DNA from: Lichenostomus cassidix
Lineage: Eukaryota; Chordata; Aves; Passeriformes; Meliphagidae
Direction: 5' to 3'
DNA length: 64,000 nt
Assembly: GCA_008360975.2 (NCBI GenBank)
Contig: CM039182.1
Location: forward strand, 81,933,405-81,997,404
Shown: positions 19,078 to 34,000 of the stretch, piece by piece
Numbering within the stretch: the stretch's first letter is position 1
Layout of the letters: each line of letters starts with the position of its first letter
Position numbers and translations under genes: made by a program
Notes under the pieces: generated by a model
Seen by the model: only the letters and a program-made list of their open reading frames with translations
Told to the model about the DNA's origin: nothing
The model's database searches: none

Positions 19078-22000
19078 GTGAGTGTTCAGAAATGATTAAA
19101 AAAGGAATATTTTAAATCTTTTACTATCTGCTGGAAAGAGTGTTCCTATTGATTCTCCCTTTTCACTGCAGATTGTTAAGGACAGGCTGGCTGCAAGTGG
19201 CTCTTGTTTTGCCATTTGTCACCTAATTGTGGAAAACACAAGTAAAGAACAACAATTTTTTATTCTGAAATTACTGAATACAGAAATGCTCCCTAATTTG
19301 CAAATGAGACAGAAATCTCATAGAAGTTTTGAAGAGCCACATCTTGTCTTTTAATTAACATTAGATACTAGCAGTGCTAGTAGCAGTGGCAAGGGGCAAA
19401 ATCAATTTTCTTCACATTATAGGTGCTTATAGGTAATATAAGAAAGCTTGCATGACTGTGATCAAACTCTAGATACAGGGAATGTATTGTGTATTAAAAT
19501 TGTATAAACTTCTAAATTTCCTTTCTTATCTGCTTTCCAAAGCCTAATTTAACCTTTCAAATTCCAGCATGCAGAAGAATCTGGCAACTACTTCAACAGA
19601 AGTCAAAATTAAAATGTTGAAAATTAGATACTGTGATTGAAATGAGTTTTTAGGATAGAAGGAAGTGAATTTTCTCAAATGAGAAAACATTTTTGGGGAA
19701 AAAAAAGGTCACTTCATTTAAAGGTCACTTTAAAAAAAGGTCACTTTCATTTCACACTGATTTCACTTGTCTGTAATGATCTGAGTATTTGCAATGAAGC
19801 ATGTTGGCTGCTTTGGATAGGATTATTTCAGTTAAATAAACACACAGCTTTCAGTTTCAGAAATATTTAACCTTAATAAAATTGGGATTTAGAGAGGACT
19901 TTCTTCTCCAAATTATTGAAAGTGATGGCTTTTAATACAAAATATACTTTTGGGGGAAGGATGCTCTTGGTCATATTTTAGTCTTTTCCTGAACACTTCT
20001 GTATGTTCAATTGGTGTGCATCAAGTGGCTTCTCAGTATCTCCAGTTTTCTTGCATGTGGATCTATTTCTCTTCATGTTCTGTGTAGTTTTCCCTCATGT
20101 ATTTCTGAAGGACAAAATATTAATTCATGCAAGTTTTAAGTTTGCCTAACTGGTAGATTTCCTGAACAGAGAACTCACTGAGATGCAGATTTCTCCAAGC
20201 CAGGAATTACAAGGGTGATCCAAAGGAAACTTAATTCTGCCTGTTGAGAGGCAGAAGCTGCCCTGAGGAACTTGCAAAACCTCCTTGTGTACTGTTGTGC
20301 AAACACTGAGGCGTAAAGGTGCTCCATCTGCACTTATGGGAGGAGAAATCTGTGTGGATCATCCACCTATGCAGAGATGGTCAGACCCCTGTGAATGTGA
20401 AGAGAGAAATACCTCCTGAAAGATCTGATGTGCTTCAGCTCTGTTTTATATCATGCAGATCTGTCTGTATAAGACAATTTTCTCCTCATGGTTATTTATC
20501 AACAATTAGGGCTGGAAGACAAGTGAGGGCTGTTGAACTAACAAAATGTCATGAGTGCCATGTGGCATTAGTTGATATTACACAGTGAAGGGCGAAGGGG
20601 CTGTGACAGATGTAAGAGTTCTGTAAGGAACAAGTCTTTTGACTGAAATTCAGATTGGCATCAGCACCTCCTATCAACACGGTTCAAAGGCGGGACAGGT
20701 TATTTTGCATGTTTGGAGATTTGTTGGAGTTTGAAATTGCACTTGTGCCAAAGACACAGTCTCATTTCTGTTTTCAGAAGCTTTTGCTTCAGAACTACAG
20801 CTTCTGGAAGCTCAGGAGATACACACTACCAGGCAAATGTACTACTTTAATTTTCCATGGGTGCATTTCTTAACTATTGTTTAAATAATGTTTATTACCA
20901 TCCAAATTTGCAGCTAGATAAAGGATGAAATGTGATTCCCAAATTCTGATGCCCTAATTTAGAGGAATTAAAATCAGCTGTGTCTTAAATCCCTGTTACC
21001 AAAACTCCCCATTCTGCCCAAGTGCATCTCCCCAGGATGTCATGAGCTCCCAGACCCCAGTTCCTCTCAGTGCCTGGGCAAAGCACCTGCATGAGGACTG
21101 CAATCCTGCAATCTCACAAATGTCCTTTCTTTGGACCTTCTATGGACACTTTTCCTATTTGAACACAAATAAGCCATATCCAGCAGCATTACTTTTCCAC
21201 ATTTACCACAAATAACTTTCTCATTAAGATCAGTTTTGCATGCTTAATGTCTGCAGCATGCTGGTAGTTCATTGAATCCTCCAACCTGTTGTTTTTGCCT
21301 CTGCAGCTGCCTTCTCTGTCCTTATCCCAAATTTCTGTCAGCAGGAGCAGCAGTCTCTGTCCAAGCTGCATCCTGCTGCAACGGGCTGTGCCAGAGATGG
21401 CAGGGCTGTGTTTGACCCTCCCTGCAGGCTGGATTCCTGGCTCAGCCCTAGCCCTGGCTCACCTGGAGGCCCAGGCTCCCAGCAGGGCCTGTTGCCTTGC
21501 CTGGGTTCTGCAGTTCAAGCCTATCCTGCTGCCCTGGCATCCTGCCTGGCTCCCTGCCCTTCAGGGAGCAGCTGGCTGGTGCTGTGCCCTGGCTGCCAGC
21601 TGGGCCAGCCCTGAGCCCTGAGGTGGCACCAGGGAGCCCAGCCTGTGGCTGTCCAGGGCCTTCCTCTATAAACCCCCTGAGCTCTGCTCTCCCACTGCCC
21701 ACCTGAGCTTCTTGTGGGACCTTTCCCAGCCCCTGGCTGTGATGGTGGTGGTGTGTGTCCCCAGGGACAGCTGGACCCTTCCCAGCCCCTCCTGGGCAGC
21801 CTGATGACATCCCTCCAAGTCTCTTCTGCAGTGCCCCTTCCCTCAGCTGCTGCAGCTGGCTCCATTCCCCATGGATAGCCCATGGACACTCTGCAGCAGT
21901 GGCTCTGCTCTACAGCTAGGCACTCCATTTGACCCCAGACAGGAGGAATGAGGATGAGTATGCCAAGGAGGGGAGGATGCTGCCAGGTCCCTGGGGCTCT

Positions 22001-25000
22001 GCTAAGTTTAATGTCGGTGAACAGCCTCACTGGGGTCCAAGGCACAGCCGAAATGGGGCTTCTGTGCCCTCCGCTCCTGCCTGGGAGAAGCCAGAGGGAT
22101 ATCACTCTCCAGATCAGCCATTGTTCTTGGCCACTGTTTGGCTTGACCTGCTGTGACATTGACTGAGGATCTGGACTCCTCAGAGGAGTAGAGGCTGGCT
22201 GTGATAGCAGGGCCTGCCCTTCTGGGGTCCCTGGGATGTGTCCCCTGCCCTGCTGGGTGGCATTGTTATGCACAGATCCCCACACCCTGGGGAGCAGCTG
22301 GTCCTTGCTGATCCCTGAAAGATAGAAAGCACCATCCTCACTTTAATTAGGTTGGCTCTTGTATTGTTTCGAGTATGATCAGTTTAGATATACGGCAATT
22401 TCCCTAAAATTCAGGAAACCTTTGCCTCCTTGTCTTACGTTCTGCACAGATGTCCGTCTCCACAGGGAAGACTCTGCCACTGGATTTTGTTTTTGAGCAT
22501 TATGTTACTGTTCTTAGGCATTTTTCTGACATGCTCAAGTTTAGGAATTTCTTCTGTGACAGAATTTGGTTCCACTCTGACAGTTTAGAAGCAAAATCCC
22601 CAGTATGCTTCAGAGAATTTAACAGCCTCTAGTGGGAGATCTTCAGTGTGGCTGTCACTTCTGCTGTGTTTCTGTTACCGAGTTCCCTATTCACACTTTC
22701 CTAGCACTATTACCAGTGAATCTAGAAGTCTTTTGAAAATTGGCTGAGTGGCAGTTTCTTCCTTTCTGCTGCTTACAATTGAGACAATTGCTTTTCCTGG
22801 TGGTTTTTTTTTTTTTTTTTATTCTGTGCAATCTGTTTGAGGGTTTGTGTCCTCTCTGCAGAGGTGTGAAGAAGCACTGTGTACGTGCAATCTTCTCAGA
22901 GGAGACACACTCAAAATCTGTGAGTCCTGCGGCTCACCGTCTTGTGTGCCTTGTTATTGTGGCCCTGGAAATGGGAACTGGAGTATGAGATGCCTAGCTG
23001 TGGGCAGTCTCAGGCCTGTTAGCTTGGTCTCACTTGATCTCCTCTCCTGGAGGTGACGAAGGTGGCTTTTGGAGAGCATTGACTGCAGGTGACAGAAAGA
23101 GTGTAATGGCAGCAGCCAGGAAGCCTGGGAAGGAGAAGGAGATAAGCCCTTCCACCAGGAAGGGCTCAGGGGAGCATGAGGAATTGCAGAAAGGTGCAGA
23201 ATGCTGGTGGCTTCTTAGGAGGCTCGGGTATGGGGTAGCTGAAGGTCACTGTCATCACCTTGCCAGAGCCACAGTCTTGACCTGAGGAAAGTATATACAA
23301 ACACTATAAATCAAAATGAAAACTACTTTCCTGTTCTGAAAGAAGTGTATTTCACAAAGCTATAAGGATTTCAAATAGAAGTGTCAGTTGTTAATTTACT
23401 TTAATAATCTTATTTTTCCTTAAGTAGTTGTGGAAAGAATATTTAATATTTTTATTTTAAATTAGAAGATATACAGATTTTAATGATTTGTTCTCAAACT
23501 CTATTTTCTATAGCCTAATGATGTTTTGATTTCTTTTTTCAGGTCCTCTCTCTCACTGAAATTCTGTGGCCATGTGTGCTTTTCTTGATTTTAGCTACCA
23601 TCCGCTTCCAGGAGCCCCCAAAATACAAGGAAAACTGTATGTTTTGTTTCACCTGTGTTCTATTTTGGTTGCCTCTGCTTGTAGAAGTATTTAGCAAACA
23701 CTAAAGACATCCTAGAAGGGAGGGACTTAAATGTAGTGGAGTCAGTAGAAAGAGTCCTACAGTGCGATTCAATCTGGTCCAGCTATGGATCTGAGCAAAA
23801 TATATTTAGGTAGAAAAGAGATACAAAGTTTAAGGCCTGATTTGTCAGACAAGTTTTAGACATAGACTTTGGAGTAAGGTGGATTACTTGGTTTTTAGTT
23901 GCACTCATTCCTTTGTATTGAGTAATAGAGTTTAGATGACTGGTTAAGAGGTAGATAATTTTCCAGTAAATTTTAAGAATTAGACAAGATGAACCTTAGC
24001 CCTATCCACTTCCTGGAATTAGGAATTAATATTTTGTTAGATTCTTCCATTTCCTTTAACACTTCAGAACTTGTTATGACTTCCTCCACCTTATAGAGCT
24101 TTTTTTTGCTTTTATCTTGTCATAATATAAATTCATTTAGAGAATAATTATTTATGATATTAAAATCTATTCATTTTATTATTCTGTTATTCACCAATAT
24201 CAGTAAAGTGGGTACAAACTAGCTTTAGTTACATAAAAAATCAGTTTGGTAAATAGTTCTAGAGCTGTAGAGTGAAATATCTGAAGAGAATCTAGTCTGC
24301 ACTATATACATTTACTTCATGGAGAGATATGGATAATTCCAGAGATATGGAAAAGTGGCTGTTTAGACAGTCTTGACTGATGTACGTTCACACATTGCTG
24401 AATATGAATTCCTTCATCTTATGAAAGGATGTGAGAAAAGAGGAAATGCTATTTTGTGAAGAAGTCTATATTCTAATCCAGGCCACATGATTTTGGGCAG
24501 AGAGAATAGCAAGCACATGATACTGCAATAGTGTTACCAGGAAAATCAGCTTTTCAAAGATTGCTCTCAAATATCATATGTACCTTGTTGTCACAGTCTG
24601 ACATAGAGGTTACTCATTTGCTGTGGTGCCTGAGTTTTTTTAAATGAGACACCTGACATTGATACAACTTCATTGCTTGCAGGTGACAAAGAGGCTTTTT
24701 AGGACAAGGGAGCACAACGTGATGGTAGTTTGCAATGTATTGCCACTGGTCCTAATTCTGCTGCTGCTTGGTTTTAGGTTATTTAGAAGCTCGTGATTTA
24801 CCAAGTCGAGGCCTTTATCCTTTTGTGCGCACCCTTTTCTGTAATGTTGGCTCAAAATGCAGGAATACCAGTTACACAACACAGAGACACAGCCGCTTTA
24901 GGTAAGTTATGTTAATTGGGCAGAGCTGTCGCTATCACAGTGCATCTTTTTCTACAGTAAAATTTCTTACTGCCTTGTAGACAGGGAAAATAGGAGCATT

Positions 25001-28000
25001 GTTACTCTGTGCTAGAAGTTTCCTTCAGTATTCTTATGAATGCAAAAGATGTAAAGCCTTAGTCCTACCTCTTCCTAAATTTTTTTGCCTTCCTCAGGCA
25101 TTTAATTTTGTTATTGACTAGAGAACACTGGGGGTAAAGTTGTAGATATTGTCATGTTCTTGCCTTTTACTGCTGCCATGTGAAAGCCTAAGTTTATCAT
25201 TCAGTAGAAAGTCTTTTATTACCTGAGACTGAAGCTGAGCATCAAAAGTGTATTAGATATGGATTTAGACTTTGATTTGTTTGAGAGCATACATGGTGGG
25301 AAAAGTGAACACAGAAAAGCAAAACAAGAGTAACTTTCACATTAAACCCCAAAGAGAGCCAAAAAGGAATAGCAGAAGTTCTGGAATAGAAAAGAACTTG
25401 GAAAAAGTTATCCATAAAAAGGCCTTGTCATAGGGTCCTAGAATGCAGAAAAAAAAATTGATTTGAATTTGAAATTTTTCTTTAAGAAATGTAGTAATTT
25501 CATCTGCTTCAAAAATGTTGAAGTGCATTGAGATGCAAAGACACTTATGAAAATTGGCTGAACAGTATAGTCATAAACAACCTTTCAAAATATATAACCA
25601 TAAAGTCAAATTAGGGTGAGCTGATCAGAATATGTGTGTTCATATCTGTATGTTTATTCTTAGAAAATATCCACCAAAAGATCTTAGAGGTCTGAGCCAG
25701 GTGAGTCAGAGCATCAAATATTTATGGTTTATTATTTTAGAGGTTTATTGGTAGCAATAAATTCAGCATACAGCAAGTTGGAAAGCTTCAATATCACAGT
25801 AATAGGCCGTAACACTTATCTATTGATCTAGAGGGTGTGTTCCAGTTATTTGTAATGTAGAGAATTGTTGACTGAGCACAAGGCCATGCAAAATCTTGTT
25901 TATGGAACAAACACTTTCTACATAAAGCAAGGATTTGTTAGTAGAATTGAAATCTTAACAATTTAAGAGACTATTAGTCAAGATGTGTTATTACACAAAA
26001 TACTTACAGACAAAAATACCAGTATTAGAATAATAATAATAATAATGCAGTTAAAATTGTTACATGACCACTGGGTTTCTAGTCCATGTCCTGGGGTTAT
26101 GGTCACCTTTCCACTGCTGCTCTGAGTCATGTCAGTAGTTGCAGATAGGTGGTGATGGGGTGGTTATGGCAAGTCACGATCCATAGTCCTTTACCTGGAG
26201 GAATTTGCTTTTGATGGCTTCTTTTCCGCTCGAGGGTGCACTTGGGGTCACTTATGTTTGCTAATGTGCTTTTGTACTTTGCTTGTTTTCCATTGGTCTG
26301 CATCTCTGGGAGACATTCAAATTTTTGTGGTACACCTGAATGTATACAGTATCTCATATGTTAGCTGCCTGTTATTTTTTTCTTGGTACTTAGAACTGAG
26401 CTCTGGTGAGTTATTTATAGCCATGGGGTCCTCCATGCCAGCCTGTGCCCTACCTCTTATCATCCCAGATTCTCCAGTATCATGCTCCAGTGAAGTTCAT
26501 CTGTGTCCCCACCTCTCAAGGCCTCTGCTATTATACTGGGCCAGTGTTCTTCTGCACTGCTTTGTTAATTGTAAATATCTCATTTTGCACTGAATGGTCA
26601 CTTGCTACTTGTATCTGTATGAAACTATGATGACATTATGCAATGACAAGTGAAAATACAGCAAATAGCCTGAGTCATCTGGCCAGGAAAAAAAAAAAAG
26701 GTAAAGCTAACCCAAGTCAAAATCAAAACAAGACAAGTTCAGGCAAAACAAAGGTGGCAAACCTTTCTGCTGTGGTCTTTCCAAATCAGTACAAACCCTG
26801 TAGCCTGTTACTTGCAGTAGCAATACTATAATACCGAGTTGAAGAGTTGCAGTAAGTGTTGGCCTTTTAATTTTTTTCCCTAAAAGGATAGTTTTTATTT
26901 ACATTACTAGTTCAGGTGCCATCTAAATGTGTTAAATCTCTAGAAACTATGAACTATATTGACTGCTCTGCATGATTATTTACACTGTTTTGACTGAAAC
27001 GCCCAACTTACATTTCAGCTCATAAGAAAATCAGGAAAGAATTTCCTGGAGGCAGTCTTAGACCTACTTAAGAATAGGAGAAATTATTCAGTGTCTTTCA
27101 ATTTTTCAAATGAAAAATAAAATGCATGCATGTATCCATATTTATATACTCAAGAGGCTACACTGTGCAGCATGTAGCTTAGGTAAGGGAAGAAGCTAAA
27201 AAGGTAGGATGAAGTTCATTCGGAGGTCAGTCTGTTCCACCAGGTCCATCAGTATAAATTAAATCAACCTCAGGACTGCTCTGACTTATGCTGGCTGCCA
27301 ACAGCCTTAGGAATATAGACTGTCAGTTTGATCAGTAAAACATAACTGAATCCAGTGCCTGTTGACTGGAGAGATGAGGTGGCACAGGAACTGTAATATC
27401 AATTATCTTCCCTTTAAGGATTTATATCAAACTATAAGTCTGATATAGGAACATTTTTTAATGTTGATAATACTGTGTTTATTAATGGTGAATCAGACAC
27501 TGTGCATAATTTATATGGACACTAAACCATTTGTTTTCACAATATGTTCCACATTGGTGCTATCAGTTTGAAATGTAGTAGCTGTCTTTGGGAGAAAGTA
27601 GTTCTATGACTTTTTTTCTAACCTTCATGAAATCCATAAGCCACCAAAAATTATTTGTCAGTGAGCAGCCCCCACAATGAGGGGGGCTGAGCTTGGGGTA
27701 AAGTTATCCTGGTGCTGGCCATACCCTCACAGATGTGCCCCTGTCCCTTCAGGCAATAACAGCCTGTGATATGGTGAGAAGATGAGCCAGATGAAGCCTA
27801 TAACTACATTAACTTCGATTTGCAGCAAAACCTGCCACCTCCTCTGATGCCTCAGAAAGCATCCATTTTTCAAGAGCTCTGTGGTTTTGCTCTTTTCTCC
27901 TGTTTTCAACCACTGCAAAAGCTGCTGGCTGGCAGCTCACTGGTATGATTCCCTAGCCTGATACACCCAGTGATGTTTCAGAGCAAAGGAGTAAGGAAGC

Positions 28001-31000
28001 ATTCAGGATGCTCCCATGACAAAGGACATTTTTCCCTGCTCTTTCCTGAATGCTCCACTCCCCACCTGCTCTTAGTGGAGGACAGTGTAAAACTGAGAGC
28101 AAGCAAATAAGATAAATACCACACAGCCCAGGGTTCTATGGCCTTAGACCCACACATTTCCATGCATGTATATGGAAGCATGATTTCCCTGTACTCTGGG
28201 TTCCATGGCAAATCTTACAGGACATGGTGGGATTTGCCCTTGCAGTCCAGCCTTCTAGATCTATGTTAGTTAGACTTCTCAATTCCTAAAATAAAAATAA
28301 GCTATTTTCAGACTTAGAACCGCAAAGATCATGAAAGCAAGACTCTAAAATGTTATTTCTAAGCACATTAATTTACTTTTCTTTTTTTATCTGTAAATAG
28401 TAGGAGTCTGAACAGCCTCACCCAGTAGATGTGGTAGAGGCCCAGGACTCTCTCTGGCACTTCTGCTGGATGGGCTACCCAAACCCATGTGGTAGCTCTG
28501 TCTCCTTTCTCACCTAACTGGGCTTCTGGGCTCACCCTGCCTTGTTGGGGCTGTCTCTGGAGCCTGTAACACTCCCCTGTGTCTGCCTACTGGCTGGGGT
28601 CCTGGGTGACAGTGAGGGCATGGACTCTTCCAGGGTTGCCTCAGCTCCTAGCTTGGATCCCTCCTGGAGCAGCCCTGCTCATGCCAGCCCCCTTTTTCTT
28701 ACTGTTCTAAATCTTTTGCTTTATCAATACCTGTGCCTTTGTGGTTCTCCATTAGAGGAGCTCGTGTACAAGAGCAGGTGTGGAAGAACAAAATCAAGGA
28801 AAGGCTAAGCATCAGCAATAGTATTTGTGTAAGAATTGCTTAAAGGGTTAGATTTTTCTTTAATGAAGTGTATCTTCAAATAAGAAATAGTTCTGCAAGA
28901 CAGCTTATGGCTGCAGCAACTTACTGCAGTATTGACTCTATGTGGTTTGGGCCAGCTTTTGTAGTCTTGGGCTGTGTGGATGGAAAATAGAAAGAGAAGA
29001 AATCTTTAGGATCTTGATTATAGATTGTCAGTGAGTTGGGGAGAAAAGGAAACTTAAACATGAGTTTTCTCCGTTTCATATGCAATTAAGAAATTTTTTT
29101 TTTCAGTTCTTTATATATTTTGGTCCATTGCATTTTAGGAAGGTTGTAATTGTATCAGCATGGAAGAGAAAGATTTTTCTGTGAGAAACACAGTATGTTG
29201 TTTTCCAGTTTGTGTATTGGTATTAATGTCTCCAGGCTGTCCTGATATGGTGCAGAATGGAAGCCAGCTGGGGCTTTGCAATTTTAGAGAGAAATTATTA
29301 TGTGGTGACAGGGGTGAGGTTGAGACGAGTTTGCTGAGAGGCTTATGAAAATCAGCAATATAAATGGCATTTCACATCATAGCTAAGGTCTCAGATGAAC
29401 TCAGAAACATTCTTTTTGTCATCCTGAGGAACTGAGTAAATTGGACAGAATTAATGTTTCTGAGTCATGGCTTTAGGAAATCACAATTGCTTTTACATGC
29501 TCAAAGAGATAGAGCCTTTTTGCTCTTTTTCAGCATTTTGTCATGGTCAAAGCTTGCACCAATGTATGTCTTTATATTGATTTCTGTCCTTATAAAATTT
29601 GTGGAAATGTACAGTTAAGGGATGAGTTAGCATGGATGATAATGAAATTTTATATATACACTCCCCAAACCTTTCTTCTAACACCCCAATTCTAATTATG
29701 TACATCCTCTCTTACAAATTACTGGCTTCCTCCTTTTGTCCTTTTTATTATCCCGTGCTTGTCCTCATTATTGTTCCTAGCAACTGCTGCTAGGAATTTC
29801 CTTGGAACTACTGCTGGACTTCCTTTACACATACACACACACAAGTGAGTTAATGTCACCTTCTCCTCCAGAAAGCACACATTGGGAGAGAAAGCCTCTT
29901 GGGAGAGTAGCAGTACAACAATAAAGTATTTTTGTTGGCACACCATCTGAAAATTGTTTGCCTTGACTGTCTCTGCAGCTGGCTTGGAACTGTAGTTTCT
30001 TGTCTTTCTGGCAAGATGGTGATATCTTCCTGCAATTTTGTGTTACCTGTGCTGAATTAAGAGATCGGTAGTAACATGTAGCACTCTTATTAGGAGATAA
30101 ATGTGGTTCTCTTTGAAAATATACAAAATCCTTCAATCTTAGCACAAATATTCAGCAAATAAGACCTCTGTAATTATTTAATGTTTCATAAAACTGAGCC
30201 TGATATCCAGTATCATGCCTGTTGCCATTTCTTCTCCCAAAGGAGGCTGTGCTCAGCTACAAGAATAACCAGAGGAAGGACTGTGTCAATGAGAGCAAAA
30301 GAGGGTCATGAATGGCAGCTGGCTGACATGGCTTCTGCCCTGGAAATCCCCATAAGACTAATAGCTCACAGAGCTCACGAACAGCATGTCCAAACAGCTG
30401 CTTTTGTCCTGCTGAGAGGCTTGTGAAAGTGGCACTTCTGTGGGTATTTCAGATTGCACATATGCCTTCTCTTCTGGAATAGCCGGGCTGTATGCCTGGG
30501 ATTTGCTCCTTTCACCATACCCTAAATATCTACCCCTGCAGTTTCTCAGCTCCCTCTCCACTTTCATCAACTTACTTTTCCCTGCACTTAGCCCTGTAGC
30601 TCTTCAGAGCCACCATGCTCCAAGTGCTGCCAGCTGTTTTCTTAAACGTTTCTAGTCTGTGTATCTTCCCAGGTCCCATTTCCCCTGCCCCATGTACTCT
30701 GTGGGACGTCACTGGGCAGAAGCTTGTATCCCTAGTCCTTCAGCCTGGGAGCAGTTAAAGGACAGCCCAGCTGAGTGTGCTGTGAATTCAGCCTGTGTTA
30801 TCTTGTGTGCTTCTTCTATGCATCAAACAGGTGGCTAAAGCTCATAAAATTAGATGCCAAGAGGACATTTTTGTTGTTTCCCTGCTTTTTTTTTTTTTTA
30901 ATTTTTTTTTATTTACCCAAGATTTGCAGATCGAAGGTGCAGCAGAGTCAGTGATGGAGGGAGAGGATAGTGAGTTACTGATTTTTCCCCATCACTGCTA

Positions 31001-34000
31001 TCTATGTCCCCTGCTGCAATCAGGGAGGCCAGGAAGCACCAGCAGTCCCTGGAGACAGCATTAGGTCCTGCTGTGTCCTCCTACATAAGAGAGGTGGCCT
31101 TTTGCTCCCGGAGCTTTGTTGTTTGCAACGTTTCTAAAACAGGGACATTTGAAGGTGGAGATACAAGTCTTGGAACTAGTTTGGAGGGAAAACAATGTGG
31201 GTTCAAATCCTGCCCTTGTGCTCCACTTCTCTGAATACTTCTTATTTTAAGTGACCTTGTTAGGAGAGCTTAGTTGTCAATTTTAAGTTCGTAAGCATTG
31301 GAAAAAACCCCCAACAAAACCTAACACAACCACTCCCTCAAAACTTCCCCTGAAACAACTGAAACCTCTGAAAAATCCCACAGAAGCTCAGCTTGTGTTT
31401 TGGTTATTTAAAGTTCTGACTGTGGTTTTGTTGTTCTGGTCAAGTGCTGGCTTCTTGTTCATGCTCAAAAAAGCAGAGTGCTGGGACATTTTCAATATGT
31501 AGATAGTATTCCAGTTCTTTGCCAAACACAAGGTTCTTAGCTGTCTGAAATTTTGGGCAGTGGGAGTGTTAGTAATATTGGAATTTATGTGATAGTTTTC
31601 AAAGACTGTAGCTAAAGTGCAACTTCTATTCACCCTAAAATCCACCTTCTTAATAACAGAAACCTTCTTTTTAAAACTCCATCTAAAAGGGAAAAATATG
31701 TGTTGAGGAATTGTTTTGTCTTTAACCCACTGAAATTTGAAGGATGGTGAAAGAATTTTCCAAAATCCTGCTGGCTGTCAGCCAAGTTGGGATCAAAATA
31801 AGCTGTGCTGAAACAATTAAGAACTTGATTGTTGTAAAATTAAATTTTCTTCTTTTCCCTTAATCTGAAGTTGCAGACAGCTCTGTGGGTGTCTGAACAA
31901 ATGAGGATCAGGGAGGGAGAAAAAGAGAAATGAGAGAATGAGAAAGAGGTGGCTGATAGTTTGGTTTGTAAATTAATCTAATTAGGCTTTTCTTTCAATG
32001 AGAAAAAAACTATGCTGAAAGCAAGTATTGGCGTATAAGCTTGACAGGAAAGGAATGTAGCTCTCTATTATGTTTTTGTAAGTGGTACAGGACAAGAGGC
32101 AATGGGCAGAACTCATACACACAAAGTTCCACCTGAATATGAGGAAGAACTTCTTTACTGTGTGAGTGAATGAGTACTGGAACAGGCTGCCTAGAAATGT
32201 TGTGGAGTCTCCCTCACTGGAGATATTCAAGAACCATCTGCACACAAATCTGTGCCATGTGCTCTAGGATGACCCTGCTTGAGCAGGGAGGTGGGACCAG
32301 ATGACCCACTGAGGTCCTTTCCAGCCTGACCCTTTCTGTTATTCTGTGACAGTTAATTGTGTTTCTAATGTGAAATAGCAATGTTTTTGCTAGACAGGAT
32401 TTAGCTCTTAAGATCATTTGAATCTCCTATAAGACAAAACAGACTTCAACTGCCTAGTAAAATGCTAAATATAATTATTCCCTTTTTAATGGTGTTTTAG
32501 GAGAGTCTAAGTAATTTTGCCCTATAAAAAGGGATTTAAATGATTCTGATTTCTATTTCCATTTAAAAGTATTGTTAGAAAGTTGTGCTGTTGAGTAGTC
32601 ACCAGATAGCAGTGTGATAGAGACAACAGAGATAACATTTACCAGGGATATGTCAGCAAGCTAAAATCAGGAAAAAGCGAGTAGTAGGAATAAAATACTG
32701 TTTTTATAGGTTGCTCCATGTATTTGTAAAGAATTTGTACCTTAGATGCAATAGGAAAGCTCAAACTTCCCCATCAAAGAACTGTTACCTGAACACATGA
32801 TAAACCAGGGGAGAGCAGTTGAGTGGGTTCAGAAACATTAAAGACTTTTTGGGTGTGTCTGTCCTTGGCTGCTTCCAGAGTTGGCTTGGGTGACTTCAGC
32901 AATTTTTCATTGCCCTCTTTCCTGAGGTTTTGAGACTCAGTGCTGCAACTTGCATGCTAATGAATTGAACTAAATAGAGATTGTATAAATACATAGTTGT
33001 TAAAAAAGATCAGAATACTACTGTGAGTATATACACATTTTTCAGCTAATTGATTTCAGTGTATTACTTCACCCGTCCCCTTTTTTTTTCTGTAAAAAAT
33101 AGTGCAAGCCCCCAGAGTGATCCAGAGGGAGCCACTGGACCTGATCTAGACTTCATGGAAGAGATAGAAGAACTTGCAAAGGAATTTATTAATACTACAG
33201 AGAAAGCCGTGGCCTTAGAAAAGCTATGGGAGGAAAACTCAAGGCTCTCGGGTAAGCTGTGATCTTTCTAAAAATTAATTTCTTTTCTTATCAGATAGTG
33301 ATAGCCATCAAGTGAAAGAACAGTTTGGTTTTTAGAATTAGGCAACTAAAATTTTAGCTGATCTGAAAAATAGCCACTTTTATGATTAATGTCACTGTGG
33401 CCATTAAAATTATCAGAAAAAAAGTTAGCTTTCTAAAACTGTGCACTTGTGGTCTTGAGAGTTAAGAAAACATGGAGAGGAAAGAGTGACAGGTAAGGAC
33501 TATAGTCAGAGTACAAGGTTACTTGGTGTGTCATACATTCAAAAGTAGTTTATGAAGATTTAGCTCTCCCTCCCCATGTTTTTCTGTTGTACTGAAGAGT
33601 ATAGGAATGCAAAACAATAGCTCACCCCTGGTAACCTTCAGTCTTGCACAGAAACAGTGAGACTAGAAATACCAGGGTCTGAGTCTCCTTTTCCATTTCT
33701 ACCAGTATTGAACAGCCTTGCTGCTGTAGCAGGGGGGCACTGAATATCTGCCATCACCCTGCCTTTCTGGCTGAGTTTTGAAGGAGAATGATTTAGGTGA
33801 AATGGTAGTTTTCGTGCCTGGCCATCTGGCAGCTGGTACGTTCATCTAGTGTTGATACGACGATTTTGCCTCACTGAAAAGTGAACAGTAAGCAATGTCT
33901 TTTAAATTGCTTTTTGTGATTACAGTAGAAGTATTGGGAAGCACAGAAAATCAAATGGACCCCTATCTTTGGAATATTAGTTGCTTCACGGGCCTTCTGT

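Larger units (their letters stand above)
19078..23542 (+). other. ABCA13: ABCA13 intron 1
   Basis: About 4.5 kb. It contains three NBRE half-sites at a 16-bp period (19704-19743), a GC-rich block (about 21330-22300) and a long T run near 22806-22820. No coding exon seen. Confidence 0.7.

Noticed and set aside
21521..22285. 254-codon minus-strand open frame in ABCA13 intron 1
   Set aside because: It lies in a compositionally odd block with low-complexity product and no recognisable domain; more likely repeat-derived or chance.
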